Assembly: GCA_905116865.2 (NCBI GenBank)
Contig: CAJHNH020008543.1
Coordinates: 183,283-247,282 of the forward strand
Source: Candidula unifasciata
Taxonomy: Eukaryota > Mollusca > Gastropoda > Stylommatophora > Geomitridae
Reading direction: 5' to 3'
DNA: 64,000 bases
The number at the start of each line of letters is the position of its first letter. The first letter of the stretch is position 1. The notes under the pieces are model-generated. The model did no database searches and was not told where the DNA came from. It was given only the letters and a program-made list of their open reading frames with translations. Shown here one piece after another: positions 36,482 through 47,181 of this stretch. Position numbers and translations under genes: made by a program.

Positions 36482-36521
36482 ATGCATGGGACAAACATAT
36501 ACCGGACATGAATGAACTCAC

Positions 36522-36702
36522 CTCGAGGTGTTAAACCCCCGCCAACCAGGAGCGTACATGACGTCATTGCTACACTTCTGACACAGTATTCGATAATTGA
36601 GGTCTGTGCGTCCCCCCAGGTTGCTGGGTGGGTTCCAGGTCAACGTCACATATGTGGACCCCTGGGTCTCGATGGAAGGGTTCAGAGGTGCTGATGGCGG
36701 CT
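36522..36702 (-). CDS. Eph: Eph exon: first fibronectin III domain, N-terminal half
   Basis: This 181-bp exon opens with two bases completing Gln, followed by PPSAPLNP, the start of FN3-1 in Eph receptors. TLTWNPPSNLGGRTDLNY carries the FN3 strand-B tryptophan and the GGR-x-D motif shared with vertebrate Ephs, then ILCQKC matches the vertebrate (I/V)-x-C-K-K-C. It ends GFNTS, where NTS is a glycosylation sequon. The acceptor is aatttacag|AG and the donor CTCGAG|gtgagt, phase 2. The cysteine loop is shorter than in vertebrates. A 72-bp array lies immediately upstream, and a GACA/GATA tract begins 42 bp beyond the donor. Confidence 0.93.
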
Positions 36703-36714
36703 CTGTAAATTACA

Positions 36715-37312
36715 GACATTCTATTTAGAGCAATTTCCAGAAATACAGCTTCTCAATTTAGAGCAGTTTCTAGAAATACATGTCCTCAATCAGAGCAATT
36801 TGTAGAAATAGAGATTTTCAATTTACAGCAAGGTTTAGAATTAGAAATAAAGATCCTTAATTGAGAGCAATTTGTAGAAATAGAGATTTTCAATTTACAG
36901 CAAGGTTTAGAATTAGAAATAAAGATCCTTAATTGAGAGCAATTTGTAGAAATAGAGATTTTCAATTTACAGCAAGGTTTAGAATTAGAAATAAAGATCC
37001 TTAATTGAGAGCAATTTGTAGAAATAGAGATTTTCAATTTACAGCAAGGTTTAGAATTAGAAATAAAGATCCTTAATTGAGAGCAATTTGTAGAAATAGA
37101 GATTTTCAATTTACAGCAAGGTTTAGAATTAGAAATAAAGATCCTTAATTGAGAGCAATTTGTTGAAATAGAAATTTTCAATTTACAGCAAGGTTTAGAA
37201 TTAGAAATAAAGATCCTTAATTGAGAGCAATTTGTAGAAATAGAGATTTTCAATTTACAGAAAATTTTACAAACATTGACAGTTAATTGAGAGCAATTTA
37301 TGACTAGAGATT
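36715..37312. repeat. 72-bp minisatellite, about 6 near-identical copies plus degenerate edges
   Basis: The unit contains ttgagagcaatttgtagaaa, tagagattttcaatttacag and aattagaaataaagatcc. Copies from 36861 onward are almost identical. It starts 13 bp above the acceptor of exon 36522-36702. The 184-codon minus frame is an artefact of a 24-codon period. Confidence 0.93.
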
Positions 37313-38685
37313 GTGCCAAACCAGAATGAATCCACGACACATTCTTGACTCATTCCACACAGAGAGGGATGTTGATAGCGCGAAGTTCGTGCGAAGTTCG
37401 TACACGTAACTTCATATTCAGTCCCTGTCCGAGACAACTTGGCACTCAATGGACTTCGCAGGGAGCAGTAAGTCCATCAAAAGTCCACTCTCTGCAGCCT
37501 CATCGCGACCGGGTCACCCACTGGCGAGCCGGTAGACGACTTCGTCGCCGGTCGGGACAGTATTTGGGCCTGTCTCCTTTGATCGTATCTACAGGAGTCT
37601 TTTTCAGGGCTATTGGTGGCGTGCAATGTTAAGCCATCTTATATGGCGCACATAATCTAGTCACAATTATAACCTAAAGCTCCCCCTTCGGGGATGCTGG
37701 TTGCAAAGCTGGTCGGGGACCTAGTGAGAATATTGTATCAGTTCCGTATTTATTACAGACCTAAGAGCGCTCAACAAGCGATGTGACGAATAGAATAACG
37801 CATGCCTTTACTTTCCCTGGCATTTCCTGGTCAATCTTGGAGCCAACCACATCTGCCTTAACTTGGATTCGAACCTATAAAGGTAAGTTTTCAGCTACCA
37901 GGGTTGCCACGCAGTGATTTGAGAAGAGTGGAATATCCATTGATTTGTGTATTCCAGAAAACTCGGCAATAGAATTCAGACCGGAAGCTGGTGCAGCTCC
38001 AGACGGAAGTGCTACCTCTCCTAAAACTAGCCTGCCAGGCTGAGAAAGGGACTAAATGGCAACCACCCGGCTATCGCTGACAGGTACCAACCATGGCTCG
38101 GGTTGTTGTCTGCCGCCTGCCACTCAACCTGACAACCCTGATTTCCACGCACTAAAACACTCGCTGATAAAAGACGGCCGTGAAGTCGGCGTGTGACTCT
38201 AAGATACAGGGTAGGATCTGATCAATGACTCCTGGGAGAGATAGTCGGTCGTTTGGTCATGTCTGTACCCGTGCCACTGCCTGCGATGTACTAACTATGA
38301 CCTGAGTCCCATCACATTTGTCTTCCGGTATGGGCCATGGTTCTCTTTAACTGGCTGACGCGAAGCTGGTGGGAAAAGACCGGCCCATTTATCTTCATGT
38401 ATCTCCTACTTCCGGCGTGGACGATGGTTCTCTTTAATTGAATGAGGTGAAGCTGGTGGAGAAAGGTCGGTAGGTATCTCAAGAGTTGTCTTCGTGTGTC
38501 AGCAATAGTTCTTCTCTTCCTGGATGAAGGCACACTGATGCAGAAAAATCCGCCCACTTATATTAGTATACAATTGTAGAATTATTTGGTGCCTTCCCTG
38601 TGTGTGTGTTCCAGTGCAAAATTAGAGTGAGAGGTCGAGGTACGGGGAGGGGAGGGGGGGAAGGGGCAGACGCTACTGTCCGCTA
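37313..38685. other. Unique intron stretch
   Basis: Possible family A SINE scrap at about 37795-37870 (ctttactttccctggc, cttggagcca). A 90-bp motif with gatggttctctttaa repeats at about 38330 and 38424. No exon. Confidence 0.45.
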
Positions 38686-38687
38686 AC

Positions 38688-38885
38688 AAGTATGTCGTAC
38701 AAGGCGACTAACTAGTGGTGTTTCCGTAGAAGTCGGAGACAATCTCCCTAAGAGGTAAGGAACCAACGTCTGTAAATAAATAAGACATATTTGTAAATCG
38801 GACGTGCACGCAAAACGACCAAAGTCCAGAGGTCGGCGACAAAACAGGACTTTCCTCTGGCATTGACAATTTGTGGAGAGTCTAT
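38688..38885 (+). mobile_element. SINE-like repeat, family B, diverged copy
   Basis: It contains agaagtcggagacaatctcc, aaggaaccaacgtctg, cgtgcacgcaaaacgacc and aggactttcctctggc. Confidence 0.6.
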
Positions 38886-38987
38886 ATTCAGTTTGGGGTC
38901 TTCCATATGTTTGCTGCAGACTGTCCTGTCTATGGAAACGTCGTAGTCTGGGTGTCTGAGAAGTGATTGTTGTGCTTGACAACAAGA

Positions 38988-39014
38988 GCAAGCGAGCGAG
39001 CGAGCGAGAGAGAG

Positions 39015-39093
<79 letters not shown>
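38988..39093. repeat. (GAGC)n, (GA)n and (GACA)n microsatellite
   Basis: GAGCGAGC changes to GAGA and then to GACAGACA, each a single-base step. Confidence 0.93.
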
Positions 39094-39095
<2 letters not shown>

Positions 39096-39164
39096 GAGAG
39101 CCTGATGGCACGTAACCTGATCGCTGTCACTATGGTGTTATCTTCTCCTTTTTCTTTTCCTTCT

Positions 39165-39480
39165 TTTACTTCTTCTTCTTCTTGTTCTTGTTCTTCTTCT
39201 TCTCTTTCTTCCTCTTCTTCTTCTTCTTCTTTTTGTTTACTGGCGGAAAGCCCTGGTTGCTCCTTCATTTGGAACTTGGCTTTATGCCGGTCTTAGTTTT
39301 GCGTGTATAACAGTTTTACTGGCTTCTCTGTGTGCAGTTGGTTGTTCCTTGCCGCACGGGCAGACGCATTACGACTTGGAAGGAAGCTTCCAATTAGTCG
39401 CCTCTTACGATAGGTAGTTTTGGATAGGCAGTGGGTTTTCTCCACAACAGCGCCCGGGAACCCACACGGGGAGTGTGATT
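39165..39480 (-). mobile_element. SINE-like repeat, family B, diverged copy with (TTC)n
   Basis: (TTC)n at 39170-39235, then ctggcggaaagccctggttg, agcttccaattagtcgcctc, ggcagtgggttttctcc and gggaacccacacgggg. Confidence 0.65.
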
Positions 39481-39558
39481 CTCTGAGAACGGGCTTTCAT
39501 AATAACTAAGGTGTCCATAACACATGTTCTGAGAGCCACCGGGCTGTAGCTTGTAGAT

Positions 39559-39754
39559 CAGCGGTTCTCAACCAGTGGGTGGCGACCCTTTTCTGTGTGG
39601 GATGACTCTTTCACCGGTGTCTCCAAAGACCATCGGAAAACACATATTGACTGAAGTTATGAAGAAGCAACGAAAATAATTGTATGGTTGGAGGCCGCCA
39701 CAACATGAGGAACTGTTTTAAAGGGTTGAGGCATTAAAAAGGTTGAGAGCCACG
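39559..39754. mobile_element. SPIN-like hAT miniature element (196 bp)
   Basis: Left terminus cagcggttctcaacc and right terminus ggttgagagccacg are imperfect inverted repeats. Flanks ttgtagat (39551-39558) and ttgtagac (39755-39762) form an 8-bp target duplication with one mismatch, as expected for hAT. Internal blocks gaccatcggaaaacacatat, gcaacgaaaataatt, ccacaacatgaggaactg and aaagggttgaggcatta agree with my recollection of SPIN/OposCharlie-type non-autonomous hAT elements of tetrapods. No transposase is encoded. Confidence 0.78.
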
Positions 39755-39779
39755 TTGTAGACGGATATAATTGAGTCTC

Positions 39780-39890
39780 ATCCCATCCGGGGCCCAGCTA
39801 ACATTACCTCAGTTAGTTCCGTGTCTGTCCCTCAGTGTCAGGGAGTAGCCATAGCCTTGAGGCTGCAAGTGGACCACACGCAGACATAAC
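39780..39890 (-). mobile_element. SINE-like family D fragment
   Basis: cagggagtagccatagcctt and gaggctgcaagtggaccaca are the reverse of blocks in the copy at 41748-42110. Confidence 0.55.
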
Positions 39891-39949
39891 ATACACGCAA
39901 ACGCGAAATTCACATCCACGCAAAATTCACATACACGAACACATACCAT

Positions 39950-40808
39950 AAATACTTACACCACAAACATGCACACATACACCCCAAACATGCACACAGA
40001 CACCACAAACATGCACACAGACACCACAAACATGCACACAGACACCACAAACTAGCACACATACACCACAAACATGCACACATACACCACAAACATGCAC
40101 ACATACACCACAAACATGCACACATACACTAACAAACATGCACACATACACCACAAACATGCACACATACACCACAAACATGCACATAGACACCAAAAAC
40201 ATGCACACATACACCACAAACATTCACATAGACACCACAAACATGCACACATACACCCCAAACATGCACACATACACCCCAATCATGCACACATACACCA
40301 CAAACATGCACACATACACCACAAACATGCACACACACACCACAAACATGCACATAGACACCAAAAACATGCACACATACACCACACACATGCACACATA
40401 CACCACAAATATGCACACATACACCACAAATATGCACACATACACCACAAACATGCACACATACACCACAAACATGCACACATACACCACAAACATGCAC
40501 ACATACACCACAAACATGCACACATACACCACAAACATGCACACATACACCACAAACATGCACATAGACACCACAAACATGCACACATACACCACAAACA
40601 TGCACACATACACCACAAACATGCACACATACACCACACACATGCACACAGACACCACAAACATGCACAGAGACACCAAAAACATGCACACATACACCAC
40701 AAACATGCACACATACACCACAAACATGCACACATACACCACAAACATGCACACATACACCACACACATACACCACACACATACACCACAAACATGCACA
40801 CAGACACA
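39950..40808. repeat. 21-bp CA-rich minisatellite, about 40 copies
   Basis: The unit contains acatgcacacatacacca plus caa, with subtypes gacaccaca and ataga. It lies about 110 bp inside the intron below the cysteine-rich exon 40917-41069. Both strands are open (HAHIHHK and CVHVCGV heptads); not coding. Confidence 0.95.
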
Positions 40809-40916
40809 AGTGTGGGATTGGCCGAGAGAGGGATACGCGTGCTGAAGAAACACAATAGACAACAGTGACACGTAATCTCGCGGGCACACAGCGGGGAGAA
40901 GCACCGATCAACTCAC

Positions 40917-41069
40917 GTGTGCATGGCGCAGACTTGGCATCCTTGGCACTTCTGAAGTAATTCTGCTGGCACGTGCACTCGGCGGCGCCCCCGTTGGAGT
41001 AGCTGTACCCGGGGCAGGTCTGACAGGGGCCCATGCCTTCAGACCACTTGTACTCGCCAGATGGACACG
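40917..41069 (-). CDS. Eph: Eph exon: EGF-like cysteine-rich module
   Basis: This 153-bp exon supplies two bases, then 50 codons plus one base. It reads CPSGEYKW, CQTCPGYSYS, ECTCQQNYFR, APCT, matching the vertebrate pattern C-x-PG-x-YK, C-x-x-C-P, C-x-C-x-x-NYFRA, ACT-(R)PPSAP in order and spacing. The acceptor is tgtgtccag|CG and the donor TGCACAC|gtgagt. The codon split across the next intron becomes Gln (QPPSAP) where vertebrates have Arg (RPPSAP). The minus frame stays open past the donor into a 21-bp CA-rich array, making a 301-codon open frame that is an artefact. Confidence 0.94.
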
Positions 41070-41174
41070 CTGGACACAGAGGCAGATTTGACCATACATG
41101 ATAGTCTCAGACAAACACAGTATACGCAGAAACATTCACAGCAGCAACCCTCCCCTCACCACCTTTTCATCCCC

Positions 41175-41206
41175 GCCCCCCCCCCCCCCCCCCCCCCCAA
41201 AAAAAA
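41175..41206. repeat. Poly-C and A run
   Basis: About 21 C residues followed by seven A. Confidence 0.9.
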
Positions 41207-41328
41207 CCTAGCGATATGGTTAATCTCAGCGTCCTGTTTTCTTATTTAATAATTAATACATGGAGTTTTAAAAGTCCTGCCCTCACACTTAAACAAATAT
41301 CTCAAACATTCCTGTATGGATCCACACG

Positions 41329-41332
<4 letters not shown>

Positions 41333-41378
<46 letters not shown>

Positions 41379-41390
41379 TGTGTATGTGCG
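41333..41390. repeat. (GT)n microsatellite
   Basis: About 22 GT units, then irregular GT-rich sequence. Confidence 0.95.
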
Positions 41391-41747
41391 TGCGTGCGCG
41401 TGTCTGTGTGTGTGGCCTTAGATTTCCCACGTTTTGTTTTTTGTTTTTTCATCTTATAATTTACAATTGCGCAGATGCTGCTGTTTTCTTTAAGCGGCGA
41501 ATTTCTTGACTGTCTGCTTTGAATTGGTGATTGTGTGTTTTTTTTTTTTTTTCATATACCGCGAATGTAGCAAAATGAAAACCAGATGTTTCTTTAAACA
41601 CAATTGCAACATCAACATGATTATTAATAGGGGCAGACCAAAATTTACAGATTGACACCCGAATTGTTACAGATTTGTTTAGCTGGGCACCACTTTCGAA
41701 ATGGACTACGATGTGTATAATTTCATCCTCATCAAACAACAAAAGCA

Positions 41748-42110
41748 ATGGGGCTGCGTGGTCTCGAGGCATGGTGTCCGCCTCGAGTGCTAGAGGTTCC
41801 GGGTTCACCTCACTGGGTGTATAGCCTATGTGTGTATGGCATGTGTGCGTGTGGTCCACTTGTAGCCTCAGGCCCTGGCTACTCCCTGATCTGGGATTTT
41901 TGTACATGAACTTGGACTTCTAGTAATTCCCCCTTGGTCCCTGGGTAGTGAGATCAGAAGGCCGTGTGCATAGCTGCGCAAGTAAAAAAAACCCTTGCCA
42001 GTTAGAAATCGAAAAGAGTAGCTAAACGGCGCTGCCCGGACAAAAATTAGAGTTAAAAATCTACCCAGAGTATTTCAGGATCCTCACTGGTGCTACAGAG
42101 CCTGTGCACT
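41748..42110 (+). mobile_element. tRNA-derived SINE, family D
   Basis: The head gctgcgtggtctcgaggcat with a box-A-like tggtctcgagg and box-B-like gaggttccgggttcacctc resembles a serine or leucine tRNA. The body includes gtggtccacttgtagcctc and aggccctggctactccctg and ends near cgctgcccggac. Related fragment at 39780-39890. Confidence 0.6.
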
Positions 42111-42327
42111 GTGCTCAGCTTCTTTGGACTCAGATTTGAGGTAGAAGAATAACGGAGCACTCATGGGTTTACTACCCGTGTGCCATGATGTTGATCCGTT
42201 GTTTCAAAACCTCAAAACCGAACAACAAAAACAACAACACCCTCTTTCTGTATTAAGTTTACACGGTTGTGTCATCAACATGCATAGCTCAACATCGTCG
42301 CCACACCCAACACTTGTTACAACTCCA

Positions 42328-42562
42328 AAGAAAGATCCCTTTCCATGCCTTTTAGGCGTATCGGGCATATGGAAAGAGCGCCCATATTTACAGACGGCTG
42401 TCTTTACTTTCCCAGGACATCTATCCTTGTACCCATTTGAGGCTGGGTCGACCTGCGACGTCCCATACCACGATAAAAATCCACGCAGCCCGCAGTGGGT
42501 TTCGATCGCGGTACGTTGGATTACGAGTCAGTTTCGCAACGCCTTAGCCACGGACGCCGCTT
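42328..42562 (-). mobile_element. tRNA-derived SINE, family A, with tRNA head
   Basis: Reverse copy: ccttttaggcgtatcggg, catatggaaagagcgccc, ctttactttcccaggac and gaggctgggtcgacctg. The head contains gcagtgggtttcgatcgc and cgccttagccacggacgcc. Confidence 0.75.
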
Positions 42563-42611
42563 ACTTGCTTTTACTTGTTACAACGTTATCTTGTTTTTGT
42601 CGACAAATCAT

Positions 42612-42632
42612 CCCCCCCCCCCCCCCCCCCCA
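42612..42632. repeat. Poly-C run
   Basis: About 19 consecutive C residues followed by T-rich sequence. Confidence 0.9.
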
Positions 42633-42849
42633 TTTTTTTTATTTTTAATTTTACCTCTTTTACTACAGACATCACAATTCTCCTTCAGCATCATCATCAT
42701 ATCGTGTGTGTGGACATCAGAGATGTGTGTGTATATGTGTGTGCACAGGAATCGCTCTCTCTCTCTCCCTCTCTCTCTCTCTCTCCTCGTCCAGGCCAGT
42801 TGGAATTCACACCAAACAACGGTAAACAAACAGCCCCAGCAGAATACAG

Positions 42850-43880
42850 TTTATGTGATCCAGTTATGTGTTCCAGATGAGCAAAATACAATTATGTGTC
42901 TGGATGATGTGTTAAAGGCCAATTAATTATGTGTCCGGATGATGTGTGACATGGCCCGTTATGTGTCCGGATGATGTGTGACAAGACCAGTTATGTGTCC
43001 GGATGATGTGTGACAAGTTGTTATCTATCCAGATGATGTATGTGACAAGTACAGTTTTGTGTCTGGATGATGTGTGACAAGGCCAGGTATGTGTCCAGAT
43101 GATGTGTGACAAGGCCAGTAAGGTTTCTGGATGATGTGTGACAAGGTCAGGTATGTGTCCAGACGATGTGTGACAAGGTCAGTTAAGTGTCTGGATGATG
43201 TGTGACAAGGCCAGTTATGTGTCCAAATGATGTGTGACAAGGCCAGGTATGTGTCCGGATGATGTGTGACAAGGCCAGTTAAGTATCTGGATGATGTGCG
43301 ACAAGGCCAGGTATATGTGCGGATGATGTGTGACAAGGCCAGTTAAGTGTCTGGATGATGTGTGACAAGGCCAGTTATGTGTCCAATGATGTATTCGGAT
43401 GATGTGTGGCAAGTAGTTATATGTCAGGTGATGTGTAACAAGTACAATTATATGTCCGGATGATGTGTGCAAAATACAGTTATGTGTCCGGATGATGTGT
43501 GACAAGGCCAGTTATGTTTCCAGATGATGTGTGGCAAGTAGTTATCTGTCAGGTGATGTGTAACAAGTACAATTATGTGAATGGATGATGTGTGCAAAAT
43601 ACAGGTATGCGCCCGGTTTATGTGTGACAAGTACAGTTTTGTGTCTGGATGATGTGTGGCAAGTTTAGTTATCTGTCAAGATAATGTGTGACAAGTATAG
43701 TTGTGTCCAGATGATGTGTGACAAGCATAGATGTGTGACCGGATGATGTGTGACAAGTATAATTGTGTGACCGGATGATGCGTGACAGTGACCGGATAAT
43801 GTGTGACAAGTACAGCTGTGTGCCTGGATTATGTGTAACAAGTATAGCTGTGTACCACAATGATGTGTGACAGACAACTG
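42850..43880. repeat. 32-bp minisatellite, about 30 copies
   Basis: The unit contains ggatgatgtgtgacaag and gccagttatgtgtcc, with shortened variants. It ends about 38 bp from the donor of exon 43918-44278. Confidence 0.93.
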
Positions 43881-43917
43881 TATCAGCGTGTCTCTCGACC
43901 ACCCATCTGTCACTAAC

Positions 43918-44278
43918 CTGTACACTGGGTGCCGGCCTGGTTGCCCTCATACCCTGGATCGCAAACACACTCGCCCTTGGGGTCGTCAAACCAGACCCCG
44001 TCGTTCCTGCAGGGGTAGGAAAGAGGGGAGCGTTGGGTGGCGTGCTCCACACAGACGCCCTTCTTCTCCACCAGGGAGTAGGTCTTGTCGCCCGTGGGGG
44101 TCTCCTCAAAGAAGGCAAAGTTCTTGGTGATGTTGGGGCAGGTGATGTAGTAGACTCGAACCCTGACCAGCGTCACACAGGCTCCTTCGTCTTGGATGGC
44201 GAAGTAGACACCGCGGGGGCCCTGAGGGGTAAGGGCGATCTGTCGGGTTTCTGTGTTGAATTCTTTTTCACTGTAGTC
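43918..44278 (-). CDS. Eph: Eph exon: end of ligand-binding domain and start of cysteine-rich region
   Basis: This 361-bp exon encodes 120 residues plus one base. It contains GVYFAIQDEGACVTLVRVRV, the beta-strand block GFYLAFQDVGAC of vertebrate Ephs, then YYITCPN with an N-glycosylation sequon (PNIT). It continues through the cysteine-rich part with GVCVEH, YPCRNDG, and the closing ECVCDPGYEG and QCT (vertebrate GKCSCNAGYE). The acceptor is cccctccag|GAC and the donor ACAG|gttagt, phase 1. Cysteine number and spacing fit the Sushi-like segment. A 32-bp array starts about 40 bp inside the downstream intron, and a 20-bp array lies about 20 bp above the acceptor. Confidence 0.94.
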
Positions 44279-44297
44279 CTGGAGGGGCAATGAAGCA

Positions 44298-45018
44298 ACA
44301 GACTTAGTGACTGACCCATAAACTTAGTGACTGACTGACAAACATAGTGACTGACAGACTTAGTAACTTACTGACAGACTTAGTGATTGACTGATACACT
44401 TAATGACTGACTGACAACCTTAGTGACTGTCTGACATCCTTAGAGACTGACTGACAAACTTAGTGACTGACAGACTTAGTGATTTACTGATATACTTAGT
44501 GATTGACTGATATACTTAGTGACTGACTGACAACCTTAGTGACTGACTTAAAACCTTAGTTCTGACAGACCAGTGACTGACTGACTGACAGACCTAGTGA
44601 CTGACTGACAGACTTAGTGACTGGCTGAGAGTCCTAGTGACTGACTGATTGACTTGGTGACTGACTGAGAGACTTAGTGACTGACTGACAGACTTAGTGA
44701 CTGACTGACAGACTTAGTGACTTACTGACAGACTTAGTGACTGACTGACAGACCTAGTGACTTACTGATAGACTTAGTGACTGACTGACAGACCTAGTGA
44801 CTGACTGACAGACTTAGTGACTGGCTGAGAGTCCTAGTGACTGACTGACAGACCTAGTGACTGACTGACAGACTTAGTGACTGGCTGAGAGTCCTAGTGA
44901 CTGACTGAGAGACTTAGTGACTGACTGATAGACTTAGTGACTTACTGAAAGACTTAGTGACTGACTGACAACCTTAGTGACTGACAGACTAAGTGACTGA
45001 CTGACAGACTAAGAAACA
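44298..45018. repeat. 20-bp minisatellite, about 36 copies
   Basis: The unit is gacttagtgactgactgaca, with some longer composite blocks containing ggctgagagtcctag. It starts about 20 bp above the acceptor of exon 43918-44278. Confidence 0.93.
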
Positions 45019-45525
45019 AACTGAAGACTATGTGACAGAGTAAATGTAAGGTTGGGGGACAGACTGAATCACAAAATAAGTCAGTCACACAGCCTGAGAC
45101 AGAGACACAGAAAGAGGGTGTGGAAGAAAGGTAGACAGACAGACAGGCGGGCAGGCAGACAGACAGACATATGGATTGGATTTGAAGAAAGATGGAAAAA
45201 GAGGGAAAAGGGGAAGGGGCATGGTGTAAGCAATTCAGCTTTTTGTTATACGTTTTACCTAGCATAAGAACACTATAATAGAAGACGGACAACAACACAA
45301 CCACCACACACACAAAAAAAAAAAAGAAAATTAGATACACAAATAGCAAGAACCAAAATGACAGCAATAAAGAGTGAAAGAAAGAAAAGAATGAACTGAT
45401 GAATGAATAAATAAACAAAAAAGTAACAACTAAGGAAACACGACGGCAAGCTGACTCAGACATAGAACCACAGATGTGACAGTATCGGAAAACTGGAAGA
45501 AGTATGCAGACATGCAGAGACTGAC
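45019..45525. other. Intron stretch with A-rich and GACA-like sequence
   Basis: Short (GACA)n at 45133-45168 and an A-run at 45310-45325. No exon beyond 45526-45703. Confidence 0.5.
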
Positions 45526-45703
45526 CACGAAGAGCTTGTCGGCGGCTATCTTGTCCACCTTGTTGTAGGTGATGGCGTCCCAGGACGGCCTCATGGTGTT
45601 GGCGAAGTCAGAGTCGGCCTCGAAGTAGAAGAGGTTGAAGGTCTCCTTGCACTGCTGTAGGTTGGAGGAGTCCACGATTCGCGAGCACTTTCTCATGGTG
45701 AAC
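45526..45703 (-). CDS. Eph: Eph exon: ephrin-binding domain, second part
   Basis: This 178-bp exon begins with one base completing a Thr codon, then 59 codons. Motifs are FTMRKC (vertebrate FT(M/L)RDC), CKETFNLFYFEADSDF (almost identical to the vertebrate core) and VDKIAADKLF (vertebrate (I/V)DTIAADESF). The acceptor is ttattgcag|G and the donor is TTCGTG|gtcagt, phase 0. The aspartate of the usual RDC is replaced by lysine. The acceptor lies in the first unit of a 24-bp tandem array that fills the adjacent intron, so many near-copies of this 3' splice site sit upstream of the real one. Confidence 0.94.
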
Positions 45704-46398
45704 CTGCAATAAGGATAGAGGGTGAACCTACAACAGGGATGGATGGTGAACCTGCAATAAGGATAGAGGGTGAACCTGCAACATGGATAAATGGTAAACC
45801 TGCAATAAGGATGGAGGGTGAACCTGCAACATGGATGGATGGTGAACCTGCAATAAGGATAGAGGGTGAACCTACAACAGGAATAGAAGGTGAACCTACA
45901 ACAGGGATGGATGGTGAACCTGCAATAAGGATAGAGGGTGAACCTACACCAGGGAAAGAAGGTGAACCTACAACAGGGATGGATGGTGAACCTGCAATAA
46001 GGATTGGGGTGAATCTACAACAGGGACGGATGGTGAACTTGCAATAAGGATAGACGGTGAACCTACAACATGGATGGATGGTAAACCTGCAAAAGGAATG
46101 GATGGTGAACCTTCAGCAGGGATGGATGGTCAACTGGCAACAGGGATAGATGGTGATCCCCCAACAGGGATAGATGGTGAACCTGCAACAGGGATAGATG
46201 ATGATCCTCAACAGGGATAGATGGTGAACCTGCAACAGGGATAGATGGTGATTCCCCCAACAGGGATAGATGGTGAACCTGCAACAGTGATAGATGGTCA
46301 TCCCCCAACAGGGATAGATGGTAATCCCCCAACAGGGATAGATGGTAATCCCCCAACAGGGATAGATTGTGAACCTGCAACAGGTATAGGTGAAGACT
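45697..46398. repeat. 24-bp minisatellite built on the Eph exon-2 acceptor, about 29 copies
   Basis: Exact 24-bp spacing from 45697: units begin ggtgaacctgcaataagg or ggtgaacctacaacaggg. Read on the transcribed strand each unit holds a sequence like ttattgcag|GTTCACC, the real 3' splice site with the exon's first seven bases. Exact 18-base copies of the real site start at 45745, 45841, 45913 and 45985; others carry ttgttgtag or ttgttgcag. Confidence 0.95.
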
Positions 46399-46405
46399 TT
46401 GTTCG

Positions 46406-46410
<5 letters not shown>

Positions 46411-46484
<74 letters not shown>
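46411..46484. repeat. (CT)n microsatellite
   Basis: About 37 CT units with no interruption. Confidence 0.97.
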
Positions 46485-46487
<3 letters not shown>

Positions 46488-46572
46488 AAAAAACAATAAA
46501 TTGTCTGTATGTGTTTTATAACTCTCACATTCTAACATCATATCTGTATATAACTAGCTGGTTGTAAAACTC

Positions 46573-46612
46573 TGTGTGTGTGTGTGCGTGCGCGCGCGCG
46601 CGCGCGTGCGTG
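46573..46612. repeat. (GT)n-(GC)n microsatellite
   Basis: GT units change into an alternating CG run (gcgcgcgcgcgcgc), a potential Z-DNA former. Confidence 0.9.
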
Positions 46613-46898
46613 TTAATGTGTGTGATTTTCATTTCGCCACACATAGGTGACATCTGTAATGCCAACCACTGTCCCTCCCTCCTCCACTTAGGTGAAATCA
46701 TTAGATGTATCACCACTCACACTCTGGCCTCAATGACATCGGCATATGTAAAGTTACTATCCCCTCCCTACTACCGCTAAGTCTGACTGTGTAGCAGCCA
46801 ATGTCTCGACCCCACTTAAGTCAGATCCCCTATGTACAGCGACGGCTGCTTCACCCCCATAATGATGTAACACATATATGTAACGAGCTGACCATATT

Positions 46899-46975
46899 TA
46901 TCTCTCTCTCTCTCCCTCTCTCTCCCTCTCTCTCCCTCTCTCTTTCGTTTTCTCTCTTCTCCCCCTTTCTTTCTT
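46899..46975. repeat. CT-rich tract
   Basis: Interrupted tctctctccctctc sequence on the plus strand, about 60 bp below exon 47033-47181. Confidence 0.85.
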
Positions 46976-47032
46976 TCAGGTAACTAAGACCTACATGAGG
47001 TCGAGTAGATTATGGGGTCCTCCAGAACTTAC

Positions 47033-47181
47033 GTGAGGTCGATGTGCAGTGAGTTGGCCCCGCCCCTCTCCACGTACGGCAGCCTGAGCCAGTTGTCCAC
47101 GTTTGAGGTCTTGACGTAACAGGACGAGTAGGTCCTCAGCGGCTCCGAGAAACTCTCCATGTTGACTGTGGCCTCCATCCA
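47033..47181 (-). CDS. Eph: Eph exon: ephrin-binding domain, first part
   Basis: This 149-bp exon encodes 49 residues plus two bases. It has the Eph ligand-binding signature RTYSSC (vertebrate RTYQVC) followed by NVDNWLRLPYV (vertebrate QNNWLRT-(F/W)(I/V)). The first codon is the tryptophan that opens this region in vertebrate Ephs, directly after the acceptor tgtccccag. The donor is CTCAC|gtaagt and leaves phase 2, completed to Thr by the next exon (LT|FTMRKC). The cysteine in SSC corresponds to the conserved disulfide cysteine of the jelly-roll domain. The exon that should precede it was not found in the window. Confidence 0.93.

Noticed and set aside
40129..41034. 301-codon minus frame containing real Eph residues
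   Set aside because: Exon 40917-41069 read through its donor into a CA-rich satellite. The gtgagt donor and the in-frame next exon show where coding ends.
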